Assembly: GCF_007176755.1 (NCBI RefSeq)
Contig: NZ_BJTV01000006.1
Location: 310,001-374,000, forward strand
From: Streptomyces sp. 1-11
Lineage (GTDB): Bacteria; Actinomycetota; Actinomycetes; Streptomycetales; Streptomycetaceae
Reading direction: 5' to 3'
DNA length: 64,000 nt
Shown: piece by piece, positions 17,385-26,867 of the stretch
Layout of the letters: the number at the start of each line of letters is the position of its first letter
Numbering within the stretch: position 1 is the first letter of the stretch
Program-made: the position numbers and the translations under genes
The notes under the pieces: model-generated
The model's input: only the letters and a program-made list of their open reading frames with translations
Databases searched by the model: none
Told to the model about the DNA's origin: nothing

Positions 17385-18396
17385 GAGTGGCCAGTTCCTC
17401 CGGCTCAAGGGAAACACTGCGCTTGGTCCTCGCCGATTCCAGCACCGCCGCCGCGACCTCCACCGTGCGCATGCCCTGGCGCAGGGTGCAGATGTCGGCG
17501 GGCTCGCCGAGCACGGCGTCGCGGAACAGTTCGTGTTCGACGAGGAGGGGCTCTCGTTTGGGGATGGCATAGCGGATCATGTCGCCCTCGGCGACGCCCC
17601 GGAACGCCTGGAGCGCCTCCCACTCCGTCGCCACGGCGGCGTTGGAGTGGAACGTCAGGTCCGCGGTGAGGGTGTCGGCGATGAAGCAGCCGCGCTCGCC
17701 GGTGACCGAGGTGAAGCGCTCCTTGAGCGGGCTCAGCCAGTTGACCAGGTGGTTGACCATGGTGCCGTCGTCGAGCCTGCCCACGGCGGACACCATGTCC
17801 TCGTGTTCCCGGCCGCTCTTGCTGACGGTGTGCGCGGAGATCGAGGCGTAGGCGCGCCCGGTCACCCAGCCGGTGAGGTCGATGTCGTGGGTGGCCAGGT
17901 CCTTGACCACGCCGACGTCCGCTATGCGGTGCGGGAACGGGCCCTGGCGGCGGGTGACCACCTGGTACACGTCGCCGAGTTCGCCGGCCTCCAGGCGGGC
18001 CCGCAGCGAGCGCAGCGCCGGATTGCAGCGTTCGATGTGGCCGACGCCGGCCACCAGCCCGCGGGACTCGAAGGCGTCGACGAGGCGGCGGGCGCCGGCC
18101 ACGGTCTCGGCGAGCGGCTTCTCGATCAGCGCGCACACGTCCGCCTCGGCCAGCCGCAGGCCGACCTCCTCGTGCAGCCCCGTGGGACAGGCGACGACGA
18201 CGTAGTCGACGCCCAGGTCGACCAGTTCGTCGACCGTGCTGAGGACGGGCACGTTCGGCGCGGCGCCGTACTTGTCGCCCATCGGGTCGACCACGCCGAC
18301 GAAGTCGACGCCGTCGAGCCCGGACAGGATCCGTGCGTGATGGCGCCCCATGGAACCGAGGCCGACGAGTCCGGCCCGCAGCGGCCGCGCGGTCAC
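17374..18396 (-). CDS. Gfo/Idh/MocA oxidoreductase, WbpB-like
   Basis: 340 residues. NAD-binding GLGSMGRHHARIL at the N-terminus, the family's EKPLA motif at about residue 110 and a THDIDL segment containing the likely catalytic His. WbpB oxidises C3 of UDP-GlcNAcA, making the 3-keto substrate for the partner aminotransferase, which is encoded directly upstream and overlaps by four bases (GTGA). GTG start at 18396. The cofactor recycling seen in Wbp systems would need 2-oxoglutarate. Confidence 0.88.
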   Translation of the reverse strand: MTARPLRAGLVGLGSMGRHHARILSGLDGVDFVGVVDPMGDKYGAAPNVPVLSTVDELVDLGVDYVVVACPTGLHEEVGLRLAEADVCALIEKPLAETVAGARRLVDAFESRGLVAGVGHIERCNPALRSLRARLEAGELGDVYQVVTRRQGPFPHRIADVGVVKDLATHDIDLTGWVTGRAYASISAHTVSKSGREHEDMVSAVGRLDDGTMVNHLVNWLSPLKERFTSVTGERGCFIADTLTADLTFHSNAAVATEWEALQAFRGVAEGDMIRYAIPKREPLLVEHELFRDAVLGEPADICTLRQGMRTVEVAAAVLESARTKRSVSLEPEELATHVS

Positions 18397-19514
18397 GACT
18401 GCTCCCCCAGACCGTTGACGGTGGAGACGATGCGCTCCAGGTCGTGCGCCGACAGGTTCGGGTGGACCGGCAGCGAGACCACCTCGGCGGCGGCGCGCTC
18501 CGTCTCCGGCAGCTCCCATGTGCGGCCGGCCTTCTGGTCCGGCTCCCAGTACGGCCTGAGCCGGTGGATCGGGGTCGGGTAGTACACCGCGTTGCCGATA
18601 CCGGACTCGCTCAGGCCCGCCATGAAGGCGTCGCGGTCGCCGCGGACGCGCACCGTGTACTGGTGGAAGACGTGCCGCGCACCCTGCGCGGTGCTCGGCG
18701 TCACCACGTTCGGCGCGGTGATGTGCTCGCTGAGGTACGCGGCGTTGGCGATGCGCCGCTCGGTCCAGCCCGCGAGTTTGGCGCGCTGCACCCGGCCGAC
18801 CGCCGCGGCGACGTCCGTCATGCGCATGTTGGCGCCGACGATCTCGTTGGCGTACCGCTGCTCCATGCCCTGGTTCCGCAGCAGGCGGAGTGTGCGGGCG
18901 ATGTCCGCGTCGGCGGTGCTGACCATGCCGCCCTCGAGGCTGTGCATGTTCTTGGTGGGGTAGAAGCTGAACGTTCCGGCGGCGCCGAAGGCGCCCACCG
19001 GGGTGCCGTGCAGTGCGGCGGCGTGGGCCTGGCAGGCGTCCTCCACGACGGCCAGGCCGTGGCGCTCCGCGATGGACATGATCCGGTCCATGGCGGCCGG
19101 GTGGCCGTACAGGTGCACCGGCATGACGGCCGCGGTGCGAGGCGTGACGGCCGCCTCGACGGCCGCCGGGTCCAGGCAGAAGCTGTCGGGCTCGATGTCG
19201 GCGAAGACCACGTCGGCGCCGACGAGCCGTACCGCGTTGGCCGATGCCGCGAAGGAGAACGACGGCACGATGACCTCGTCACCCGGGCCGAGGCCGAGAG
19301 CTAGCAGCGCCAGGTGCAGCGCGGACGTGCCGGAGTTCACCGCGACACAGTGCCGCCCGGCCACCAGCTCCGAGAACTCCGTCTCGAAGGCGGCCACTTC
19401 GGGCCCCTGCACGACGCGGCCGCTGCGCAGGACCCGCACCGCGGCCTCGATCTCCTCCTCGTCGATCACCGGACTGGCAGCGGGTATCGGCTCATGGACA
19501 TCGGTCATCGACAT
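18393..19514 (-). CDS. DegT/DnrJ/EryC1 sugar aminotransferase, WbpE-like
   Basis: 373 residues of a PLP enzyme: AVNSGTSALHLAL (cofactor phosphate), VVEDACQAHAA (Asp contacting the pyridine), SFYPTKNMHSLEGG with the Schiff-base lysine, and VYYPTPIHRLRPY near the end. In the Wbp pathway this transfers an amino group from glutamate to the 3-keto sugar. First gene of the operon reaching to 10843. The ATG at 19514 has GAGGGG five bases upstream; a second ATG at 19508 is possible. Confidence 0.9.
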   Translation of the reverse strand: MSMTDVHEPIPAASPVIDEEEIEAAVRVLRSGRVVQGPEVAAFETEFSELVAGRHCVAVNSGTSALHLALLALGLGPGDEVIVPSFSFAASANAVRLVGADVVFADIEPDSFCLDPAAVEAAVTPRTAAVMPVHLYGHPAAMDRIMSIAERHGLAVVEDACQAHAAALHGTPVGAFGAAGTFSFYPTKNMHSLEGGMVSTADADIARTLRLLRNQGMEQRYANEIVGANMRMTDVAAAVGRVQRAKLAGWTERRIANAAYLSEHITAPNVVTPSTAQGARHVFHQYTVRVRGDRDAFMAGLSESGIGNAVYYPTPIHRLRPYWEPDQKAGRTWELPETERAAAEVVSLPVHPNLSAHDLERIVSTVNGLGEQS

Positions 19515-19902
19515 CCCCACCCCTCTTATTCGGCGGCCTCTCGGACGCACCACGTCGTGCTTGGCCGGGGACGGTGACCGGTGCCTGGCACAGATGCCCG
19601 CATCCCCTCATCCACCGTGGGCCCCCCTACCTGACCCAGCGGGATGTCAGCCGCCGTACGGCCCGGACGGCGCACACGCGCGACTCGGCGTCCTGTTGGC
19701 CGGCGGCTGGAACGGCGTCACATTAGCAGCACGGTTAACGGACTTTTCCCACAGGGTTTGTACGAGCGATACACAGGCTTGACCAGAACCGCTCGCAACG
19801 GGCGCACAGCGTGCCATTTCGGCACGGAACAACAGCGAGAGCGCGGGACACCGGGTCCCGGTGTCCCGCGCTCTCGTCGGCATGACGGCCCGCCGGGGCC
19901 GG
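19515..19902. other. Intergenic region between the sugar operon and rne
   Basis: Contains the rne terminator and, on the minus strand, TAATGT (19720-19725) preceded by GGGAAA (19745-19750), a possible promoter for the sugar operon about 200 bases before its first codon. The remaining ~200-base leader shows no obvious conserved structure. Confidence 0.5.
19836..19876 (-). terminator. Terminator of rne
   Basis: Perfect 20-bp inverted repeat, 19836-19855 with 19857-19876, starting 26 bases after the rne stop. The minus-strand downstream sequence is only modestly T-rich (CTGTTGTTCC). Confidence 0.75.
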
Positions 19903-22900
19903 TCAGTCCTCCGCGACGGCCGAGACGGACGGCGCCGTCTTCTTCGCCGTCGTCTTCTTGGCGGCCGTCTTGGCGGTCTTGGCCGCCTTCTTGGCCGTCG
20001 TCTTCTTGGCGGCCGTCTTCTTGGCCGCGGTCTTCTTGGTGGCCGCCTTCTTCGCCGTGGCCTTCTTGGCGGTCTTGCGGGCCGCCTTCTTGGCCGGAGC
20101 CGCCTCCTCGGCGATCTCCTCGGGCGCCTCGGCCGGGGCCGTCTCCGCCGCGGCCGACGGGACGACCACCACGGCCGCCTCATCGGACGCGGTCGGCGCG
20201 GTGGCCTTGCGCACGGCACGGCGGCGCGGGCGGGCCGGGGCCGCGCTCTCCGCCTCGGCGGCCGGAGCCGGGGCCTCGGCCGCGGGCTCCTCCACCGGGG
20301 CGGCGGGAGCGGTCTCGGACACCGTCACCACGGCCGCCTCGGCTCCCGCGGGGGAACCGGCGGGCGCCGACACCTTGCGGGTCGCCCGGCGGCGCGTACG
20401 GCCCTTGGGCGCGGCCTCCTCGGCGGCGGCCTCGGGCTGCGGCTCCGGGACCACCTGGTCCTCGGCGGCCTGCGGCTCGGCCAGCGCCTCGGCGGCGGCC
20501 TCGGGCTGCACCGGGCGCGCCGCCGCCTCCTCGGCGGTGACGTCCTGGGCGGTCGGCGCGGCGGCGGCCACGGCCGTCTCCGTGGCCGGTGCCTCCTCGG
20601 CCTCCGGAGCCTGAGCGGCCCTGGCCCGCGGAGCCCTCTCCGCCTTCGGCGCACCGGCGGGCGCGGAGGCCCGGCGGCTCGCGCGGCGACGGGAACGGCC
20701 GCGGCCGGCGGCCGCCTCCGCCTCGGCGACGCTGCTGTAGAGCTCCTCGTCCGGCGCGAAGTCCGGCGCGGGCAGCGCCACGGGCTCGGCGAGCTCGGCC
20801 GCCACCTCGACGGCGCTCTCCACCTCGGGCTCGACGTCCTCGCCGGCCTCCACCGCCACGGCGGCGGTCTCGTGCACGTGCTCCTGCGCGTCTCCGCCCC
20901 GGCCGCGCTTCTTGCGCTTGCCGCCACCGCCGCCGCCACCGGCCGCGGCCGGCTGCTCCATGTGGACGATGACACCGCGGCCGTTGCAGTGGACGCAGGT
21001 CTCGGAGAACGACTCCAGCAGGCCCTGGCCGACCCGCTTGCGGGTCATCTGGACCAGGCCGAGCGAGGTCACCTCGGCCACCTGGTGCTTGGTCCGGTCC
21101 CGGCCCAGGCACTCCAGCAGGCGCCGCAGCACCAGGTCCCGGTTGGACTCCAGCACCATGTCGATGAAGTCGATGACGATGATGCCGCCGAGGTCGCGCA
21201 GCCGGAGCTGACGCACGATCTCCTCGGCCGCCTCCAGGTTGTTCCTGGTGACCGTCTCCTCGAGGTTGCCGCCCTGGCCGGTGAACTTGCCGGTGTTGAC
21301 GTCGACGACGACCATCGCCTCGGTCCGGTCGATCACCAGCGAACCGCCGCTCGGCAGCCAGACCTTGCGGTCCAGCGCCTTGGCGAGCTGCTCGTCGATC
21401 CGGTAGGTGGCGAAGACGTCGACCTCGCTGGTCCACTTCGACAGCCGCTCGGCCAGGTCGGGCGCCACGTGCGAGACGTAGCCGTGGATGGTCTGCCACG
21501 CCTCGTCGCCGCTGACGACGACCTTGGAGAAGTCCTCGTTGAAGATGTCGCGGACGACCCGGACGGTCATGTCCGGCTCGCCGTAGAGCAGCGTCGGGGC
21601 GTTGCCGCTCTTGGCCTTCTTCTGGATCTCCTCCCACTGCGCCTGCAGCCGCTCGACGTCACGGCGCAGCTCGTCCTCGCTCGCGCCCTCGGCGGCGGTG
21701 CGCACGATGACGCCCGCGTCCTCGGGGACGATCTTCTTGAGGATGGTCTTCAGCCGGGCCCGCTCGGTGTCGGGCAGCTTGCGGCTGATGCCGGTCATCG
21801 AGCCCTCGGGCACGTACACGAGGTAGCGGCCCGGCAGGGAGACCTGGCTGGTCAGACGCGCGCCCTTGTGGCCGATCGGGTCCTTCGTCACCTGGACGAG
21901 GACGGACTGGCCGGACTTCAGGGCTGCTTCGATGCGGCGCGGCCCGTTGGCCATGCCGAGCGCCCCGAAGTTGACCTCACCGGCGTACAGGACGGCGTTG
22001 CGGCCCTTGCCGATGTCGATGAAGGCGGCCTCCATCGACGGCAGGACGTTCTGCACCTTGCCCAGGTAGACGTTGCCGACGTACGAGGTCGACTGCTCCT
22101 TGTTGACGTAGTGCTCGACCAGCACGCCGTCCTCGAGCACGCCGATCTGGGTGCGCTCGCCGTGCTCGCGCACGACCATCACGCGCTCGACGGCCTCGCG
22201 CCGGGCCAGGAACTCGGCCTCGGTGATGATCGGGACGCGGCGGCGGCCCTGCTCACGGCCCTCGCGGCGGCGCTGCTTCTTGGCCTCCAGACGGGTCGAG
22301 CCCTTGATGGACTGCACCTCGTCGGACGGCTCGGCGGGCTTGCGGGGCTCGCGGACCTTGACGACCGTGCGCTCGGGGTCGTCGGACGGCTCCTCGCCGT
22401 CGCCGCCGCCCTCACCGGCACGGCGGCGGCGGCGCCGGCGGCGGCGGCTGGAGCTGGAGCCTCCGGAGTCCTCGCCGCGCGCGTCCTCGGCGTCCTCCTC
22501 CTCCTGCTCGGCGGTGTCCTCGGTGTCCTGCGCGGCCTGCTCGGCGGCCAGTTCGTCGGACTCGGCGTCCGCGCCCTCGCCGGCCTCGCCGTCGGCGGCG
22601 TCACCGCGGCGGCGGCGACGGCCGCCCCGGCGGCGACGGCGGCGCGAACCGGCCTCCTCGGAGTCCTCGGAGCCCTCGGCCTCCTCGCCCTCGTCACCGT
22701 CGGCCAGGTCCTCGGCGGACTCCTCGGCCTCCTCCGGCTCCTCGGCCTCGGCGGGCCGCGTCTCCTCGGCGGCGGCACGGCGACGGCGGCGGCGCGAACC
22801 GGCCTCGGCACGCTCCTCCGGGTGCGCCTCCGTCTCCTCCTCGGGCTCCTCCGCCCCGGCGGCCTCGGCCGCGGCCTGGGCGGCGGCCCGCTGCGGGGTC

Positions 22901-24123
22901 TGGAACTGCGGCTCGGTGAACACCGGCGCCTGGAACACGGCCACGGCGGGCCGGGCCGGACGGCGCGGCGATCCCGCCTCGTCGGCCTCGGACTGCGCGG
23001 GCGCGGCGAACCCGGTCGCGGCCTGCCGGACGACCCGGCGGCGGCGACGCGGGGCGGCGCCCTCCTCGGCGGCGGGGGCCTCGGCGGCGGGGGCCTGCGG
23101 GGCCTTGGCCTCCTCGGCGGGCCGGGCGGCGGCCGCGGGGGCCTCCTCGGCCGCGGGAGCGGCGGCACCGCGGGTGGCGCGGCGGCGGGTACGGCGGGGA
23201 GCGGCCTCGTCGGCGCCTTCGGCCTTTCCGGCCGCTTCGGCGGCCGGGGCGGTCGCGGGCTCCTCCACCGGGGCCTGGGCCTCGGGGGCGGGCGCGGCGG
23301 CGGCCGGTACGGCGGTCTCCGCGGCCTCGGCGGACGCCGGGGCACCGGCGGGCGCGGAGGCGCGGCGGGACGCCCGGCGGCGGGTACGGCCGGCGGGCGC
23401 GGTCTCCTCCGCCGCGGCGGGGGCCTCGGCGGCGGGGGCGGCCTCGACGGCAGCCGGAGCGGCCTCGGGAACCGCGGTGACCTCGGTGGCCTCGGCCTCG
23501 CCGGCCTTCGGCGCGCCGGCGGGCGCGGAGGCGCGCCGGGTGGCACGGCGACGCGGGCGGGCCGGGGCGGCGGCCTCGGTCTCTGCCTCCGGCTCCACGG
23601 CCTCGGTCTTCGCCTCGGTCTCCCCGGCGCCGGCGGCGGGCACCACGGCCTCCGCCTCGGCCGGGGCGCCGGCCGGCGCGGACGTGCGGCGGGTAGCCCG
23701 ACGGCGGGTACGGGGCGGTGCGGGTTCCTCGGCGGTCCCTGCGGCCTCCACGGCCTGGGCCGGCTCGGCGGACCCGGTGGTCTCGGCGGCCGGTACGACC
23801 GTCTCGGCGGTCCCGGCGGCCGGCGCACCGGCCGGCGCGGAGGCGCGGCGGGTGGCCCGGCGGCGGCGGGCGGGGGCAGCGGGCTCCTCGGCCGCGGCGG
23901 GTGCCTCGACGGCCTCCGTCCCGGCCTGCGCCTCTTCCTCCGCCTCGGCGATCTCATCCGCTTCCGCGGCCGGTATGGCCGGCACGGTGACCTCGGCGGG
24001 GGCCTCGGCCGCGGTGGGCGGGCCCGCCGGGCGGGAAGCGGCACGGCGACGCCTGCGCGGGGGCAGCGTGTCGCTCGGCGTGTTCAGTTCGGAACCCTCG
24101 TTGGGTTCGGTCGGTTCGAGCAT
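19903..24123 (-). CDS. rne: Ribonuclease E/G family endoribonuclease with very long disordered arms
   Basis: 1406 residues. The catalytic core lies in the middle: S1 domain near residue 683 (YVGNVYLGKVQ), RNase H/DNase-like part with the metal-binding aspartates in VVDVNTGKF (~941) and VIDFIDM (~982), and a zinc-link CVHCNGRG (~1044). This split order, core flanked by long arms, is the streptomycete form and unlike E. coli, where the arm is C-terminal only. The N-terminal ~640 residues are Ala/Glu/Pro-rich with at least five copies of an Arg-rich block ending in ASAPAGAP; three similar blocks and a Lys/Ala tail (KKAAKKTAAKK type) follow the core. These arms likely bind RNA and degradosome partners such as PNPase. 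Initiates mRNA decay and rRNA/tRNA processing. Confidence 0.96.
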   Translation of the reverse strand: MLEPTEPNEGSELNTPSDTLPPRRRRRAASRPAGPPTAAEAPAEVTVPAIPAAEADEIAEAEEEAQAGTEAVEAPAAAEEPAAPARRRRATRRASAPAGAPAAGTAETVVPAAETTGSAEPAQAVEAAGTAEEPAPPRTRRRATRRTSAPAGAPAEAEAVVPAAGAGETEAKTEAVEPEAETEAAAPARPRRRATRRASAPAGAPKAGEAEATEVTAVPEAAPAAVEAAPAAEAPAAAEETAPAGRTRRRASRRASAPAGAPASAEAAETAVPAAAAPAPEAQAPVEEPATAPAAEAAGKAEGADEAAPRRTRRRATRGAAAPAAEEAPAAAARPAEEAKAPQAPAAEAPAAEEGAAPRRRRRVVRQAATGFAAPAQSEADEAGSPRRPARPAVAVFQAPVFTEPQFQTPQRAAAQAAAEAAGAEEPEEETEAHPEERAEAGSRRRRRRAAAEETRPAEAEEPEEAEESAEDLADGDEGEEAEGSEDSEEAGSRRRRRRGGRRRRRGDAADGEAGEGADAESDELAAEQAAQDTEDTAEQEEEDAEDARGEDSGGSSSSRRRRRRRRRAGEGGGDGEEPSDDPERTVVKVREPRKPAEPSDEVQSIKGSTRLEAKKQRRREGREQGRRRVPIITEAEFLARREAVERVMVVREHGERTQIGVLEDGVLVEHYVNKEQSTSYVGNVYLGKVQNVLPSMEAAFIDIGKGRNAVLYAGEVNFGALGMANGPRRIEAALKSGQSVLVQVTKDPIGHKGARLTSQVSLPGRYLVYVPEGSMTGISRKLPDTERARLKTILKKIVPEDAGVIVRTAAEGASEDELRRDVERLQAQWEEIQKKAKSGNAPTLLYGEPDMTVRVVRDIFNEDFSKVVVSGDEAWQTIHGYVSHVAPDLAERLSKWTSEVDVFATYRIDEQLAKALDRKVWLPSGGSLVIDRTEAMVVVDVNTGKFTGQGGNLEETVTRNNLEAAEEIVRQLRLRDLGGIIVIDFIDMVLESNRDLVLRRLLECLGRDRTKHQVAEVTSLGLVQMTRKRVGQGLLESFSETCVHCNGRGVIVHMEQPAAAGGGGGGGKRKKRGRGGDAQEHVHETAAVAVEAGEDVEPEVESAVEVAAELAEPVALPAPDFAPDEELYSSVAEAEAAAGRGRSRRRASRRASAPAGAPKAERAPRARAAQAPEAEEAPATETAVAAAAPTAQDVTAEEAAARPVQPEAAAEALAEPQAAEDQVVPEPQPEAAAEEAAPKGRTRRRATRKVSAPAGSPAGAEAAVVTVSETAPAAPVEEPAAEAPAPAAEAESAAPARPRRRAVRKATAPTASDEAAVVVVPSAAAETAPAEAPEEIAEEAAPAKKAARKTAKKATAKKAATKKTAAKKTAAKKTTAKKAAKTAKTAAKKTTAKKTAPSVSAVAED

Positions 24124-24385
24124 GCGGGCGTTTCTCCCGTCAGGCTCCCGGGCGCCGCGCCTGGTCCGGCGCCGGTCCCGAAGGACCGTTCACCGTTGAC
24201 GTCCGCGGCCCGCGCTGTACGCGGTGGCCGCCGTCCGGGGCGCGGGCGCCGCACGGGAGCACTCTGTGTCCTGTCTCGCCGGTTCCGTACGCCTTGTCGG
24301 TACGGCCTGGCGAAAGTCTTCTGGTCGGTGCGCTGCCCGACCCAGGTGGCTCCCGAGTACGAGGGCTGCGCTACGACGTCCGTCC

Positions 24386-25243
24386 CTACGCGGAACCTTC
24401 CGGCGTCGGCGCCGTCGCGGCGGCGGCCGGTGCGGCCGTCAGGGCCTCGGCTGCCTCGCGGTCGGGCGCGAGCGGGTCGGTCACCGTGCCGGTCTCTTCA
24501 TCGAACAGCCCCTGCGCCAGCCTGGTCACCGCTGCGGGGACCGGCGGCGCCAGGTCGGCCACGGCGCGGAGACCGGACAGGACGTCGTCGGGTCGTACGG
24601 CAGGCGTCACGTGCCGAACAACCAGCCGCAGTATCGCACAGGGCTGGTCGGTCGGCCCATCTGCCCGCGAACTGTGCGTTTCCAGTTCGGCGACCGCCGG
24701 GCGTGCGTCGAAGGTGCGGACGCCGTTCTTGGTCATGCGCTGCACCTCGACGGTGCCGGCCGCGGTGAAGGCATCCACCGCGCGCCGGGCGTCGAGCGGG
24801 TCGACGCCGTCCAGCCGCAGCTCCCACACGGAGGCCGTGAGCCGGTCGGCGAGTCCCGGGGTCCGTGCCTCGACCGCATCGACGATGTCGAGCCCGGTGG
24901 GCAGCGACTCGTCGAGCAGGGCGCGCAGGGTCCCGGGGTCCCGCGCCTCGGTCAGCGCGATCTCCAGGTACTCCGCCTCACTGCCCGTGCCGGTGGGTGC
25001 GGCATTGGCGTACGACACCTTTGGATGCGGCGTGAACCCCGCCGAGTACGCCATGGGCACCTCGGCGCGGCGCAGCGCACGCTCGAAGGCGCGCTGGAAG
25101 TCACGGTGGCTGGTGAACCGGAGGCGGCCGCGCTTGGTGTAGCGCAGTCGGATGCGCTGCACCGCGGGTGCGGGCGGCGGGCCTTCGGGCTGTCGCTTGC
25201 CCAGTGTCCTAGTCCTTCGTGAGAGCGGTGGTACTCCTCTCAA
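24386..25243 (-). CDS. DUF2344 / TIGR03936 radical-SAM-associated protein
   Basis: About 285 residues. Conserved RLRYTKRGRLRFTSHRDFQRAFERALRRA and YSAGFTPHPKVSYANAAP are the hallmark of DUF2344, which in many bacteria is fused to or adjacent to the TIGR03960 B12-binding radical SAM protein; that protein is at 42683-44626 here. It probably acts with it on RNA or another unknown substrate. The start is uncertain: the frame opens with a TTG at 25243 overlapping the upstream gene; CTG at 25204 (AAGGA upstream) and GTG at 25162 are alternatives. Confidence 0.85.
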   Translation of the reverse strand: MRGVPPLSRRTRTLGKRQPEGPPPAPAVQRIRLRYTKRGRLRFTSHRDFQRAFERALRRAEVPMAYSAGFTPHPKVSYANAAPTGTGSEAEYLEIALTEARDPGTLRALLDESLPTGLDIVDAVEARTPGLADRLTASVWELRLDGVDPLDARRAVDAFTAAGTVEVQRMTKNGVRTFDARPAVAELETHSSRADGPTDQPCAILRLVVRHVTPAVRPDDVLSGLRAVADLAPPVPAAVTRLAQGLFDEETGTVTDPLAPDREAAEALTAAPAAAATAPTPEGSA

Positions 25244-26300
25244 GAGTACGTGTCCCGCGGCCCGCGGGTTCCCGCCGGTCCACCGGAGCCGGCGGGACGG
25301 GCCCGCCGAGCAGGGTCCGCCTGAGGTCGGCGCGGGCCTGCCGTACGGTGGCGCGGGCGGCGGCCAGTGCCTGCCGTACGGTCCGCCCCGCCACGCGCGC
25401 CGCCTCGGCGGCGGGCCGCAGCACGTGCTTGCGGACCGTGTGTCCGGCGGGGACGAGGACGGTGCGGTGCAGCCGGCGCACCGGGTCCACGAGGATCCAC
25501 CGCAGGAGGGTCGCCAGGGCCCGCCCCACGGCCCGCGAGATCCGCCCGGCGATCCGCCAGGCGTGCCGGAGGGCCTCCCCGGTCTCCCGCGCGACGACGG
25601 CCAGGACCCGGCCCACGGGCACCAGCACCCAGCGCCACAGGGCGAGTGCGGGCAGCACGACGGTGAGGCGGGCCGTCCAGTACAGGACGGCGCCGACGCC
25701 CGTGACGAGTGCGCTCACGAGCCACGCCAGCGCCCGTCCCACGGGCGCGAGGACCCACGCGTACAGCCACCGCGCCGGGACGACCAGGAGGTACCGCCCC
25801 AGCCAGGCCAGGGCGGCGAACACCCCGGCCCCGGCCGCCGCGAGCAGCAGCCCCGCGCCCTTGAGCAGCCAGGCGATCCCCCGCCCGACGGGGGCCAGCA
25901 CGCGCGCGTACAGCCACCCGAGCGCGGCGCCGATCGCCCGCGCGACCCGGGCGAGCCCATGCCCGAGGGGCGTCAGCGCGTACCGGTACAGCCATCGCGC
26001 CGGTACGACGACGAGCACGTGTCCGAGCCACCCCAGCGCCTTCCCGGCGGGCACCACGCCCCACCGCCACAGCGCGACGAACGGCAGGACGAACAGGGCG
26101 CGTCCGAGCCATCGCAGCGACCGGCCGAGCGGGCGCAGCACCGTGCGGGACAGCAGCCGGCCGGCGGCGGTCAGCGCGTCCCACGCCATCCGCACCGGCA
26201 CCACCAGGACGAGCACGACGATCCGCACGGGAACGCGGATCGCCACGGTCAGGCACCCTTCGGGGTGCGGCGGCCGGACGGGCGGCTTCTCGAGGTCCAT
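25209..26300 (-). CDS. Repeat-containing membrane-associated protein of unknown function
   Basis: 363 residues made of about eight degenerate repeats with the core W-L-Y/W-x-x-V-L-x-P-V-G-R, for example WLYARVLAPVGRG and WLYAWVLAPVGRA, separated by hydrophobic or amphipathic spans. Each unit could form a short membrane-inserting or interfacial helix with a Pro-Gly turn and a basic anchor. The C-terminal 80 residues are Arg/Ala-rich and soluble-looking. I do not recognise a characterised family. It overlaps the DUF2344 frame or abuts it, so the two are probably cotranscribed. Confidence 0.7.
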   Translation of the reverse strand: MDLEKPPVRPPHPEGCLTVAIRVPVRIVVLVLVVPVRMAWDALTAAGRLLSRTVLRPLGRSLRWLGRALFVLPFVALWRWGVVPAGKALGWLGHVLVVVPARWLYRYALTPLGHGLARVARAIGAALGWLYARVLAPVGRGIAWLLKGAGLLLAAAGAGVFAALAWLGRYLLVVPARWLYAWVLAPVGRALAWLVSALVTGVGAVLYWTARLTVVLPALALWRWVLVPVGRVLAVVARETGEALRHAWRIAGRISRAVGRALATLLRWILVDPVRRLHRTVLVPAGHTVRKHVLRPAAEAARVAGRTVRQALAAARATVRQARADLRRTLLGGPVPPAPVDRREPAGRGTRTLERSTTALTKD

Positions 26301-26494
26301 GCCCGAACAGACGCGGCCGGAGCCGTTGCGGATGCACCCCCGTATGTCCTCCGGCCGCCTGCCGCGCCCTCCCTGTCACCGAACGACCACAGGCGGGTAA
26401 CACATTGACCCGGCCACGCCAAAGGCATGGTTTCCGGTCACCGTGACTGGTTCGATGAGAGGCCAACTGAGCATGAGCACCTGGGGGGACACAC

Positions 26495-26848
26495 ATGCAC
26501 TGGTACATCGACGTCCTGAAGAAGTACGCCGTGTTCAGCGGCCGCGCGCGGCGGCAGGAATACTGGATGTTCTTCCTGTTCAACATCATCATCAGCATCG
26601 TGCTGGCGATCGTCGACGCCGCCATCGGCTCGAACGTCCTCGGCGGCATCTACGCGCTCGCCACCCTGCTGCCCGGCCTCGGCGTCGCGGTCCGCCGCCT
26701 GCACGACACGGGCCGCTCGGGCTGGTGGATCCTGATCGGCCTGATCCCCCTGGTCGGCGCGATCATCCTGATCGTCTTCCTCGCCACCGAGGGCAAGCCG
26801 GAGACCAACCAGTACGGCCCGAACCCGAAGTACGCACAGGCCGCCTGA
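26495..26848 (+). CDS. DUF805 family small membrane protein
   Basis: 117 residues: N-terminal MHWYIDVLKKYAVFSGRARRQEYW, the typical DUF805 signature, then three or four hydrophobic helices and the GLGVAVRRLHDTGRSGWW motif. Function of the family is unknown; it is a small inner-membrane protein. A GGGGGGA ribosome binding site precedes the ATG. Single-gene unit with its own terminator. Confidence 0.93.
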   Translation: MHWYIDVLKKYAVFSGRARRQEYWMFFLFNIIISIVLAIVDAAIGSNVLGGIYALATLLPGLGVAVRRLHDTGRSGWWILIGLIPLVGAIILIVFLATEGKPETNQYGPNPKYAQAA

Positions 26849-26867
26849 GCGGACACCGCCCGGAGAC

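Noticed and set aside
24124..24385. Small RNA or riboswitch in the rne leader
   Set aside because: I could find no strong conserved fold by eye; a long leader alone is not evidence.
19861..24768. A 1635-codon plus-strand open frame opposite rne, and similar long antisense frames across the window
   Set aside because: In DNA this GC-rich the antisense and third-position frames stay open by composition. The translation is low-complexity Gly/Leu/Arg and no ribosome binding site fits.
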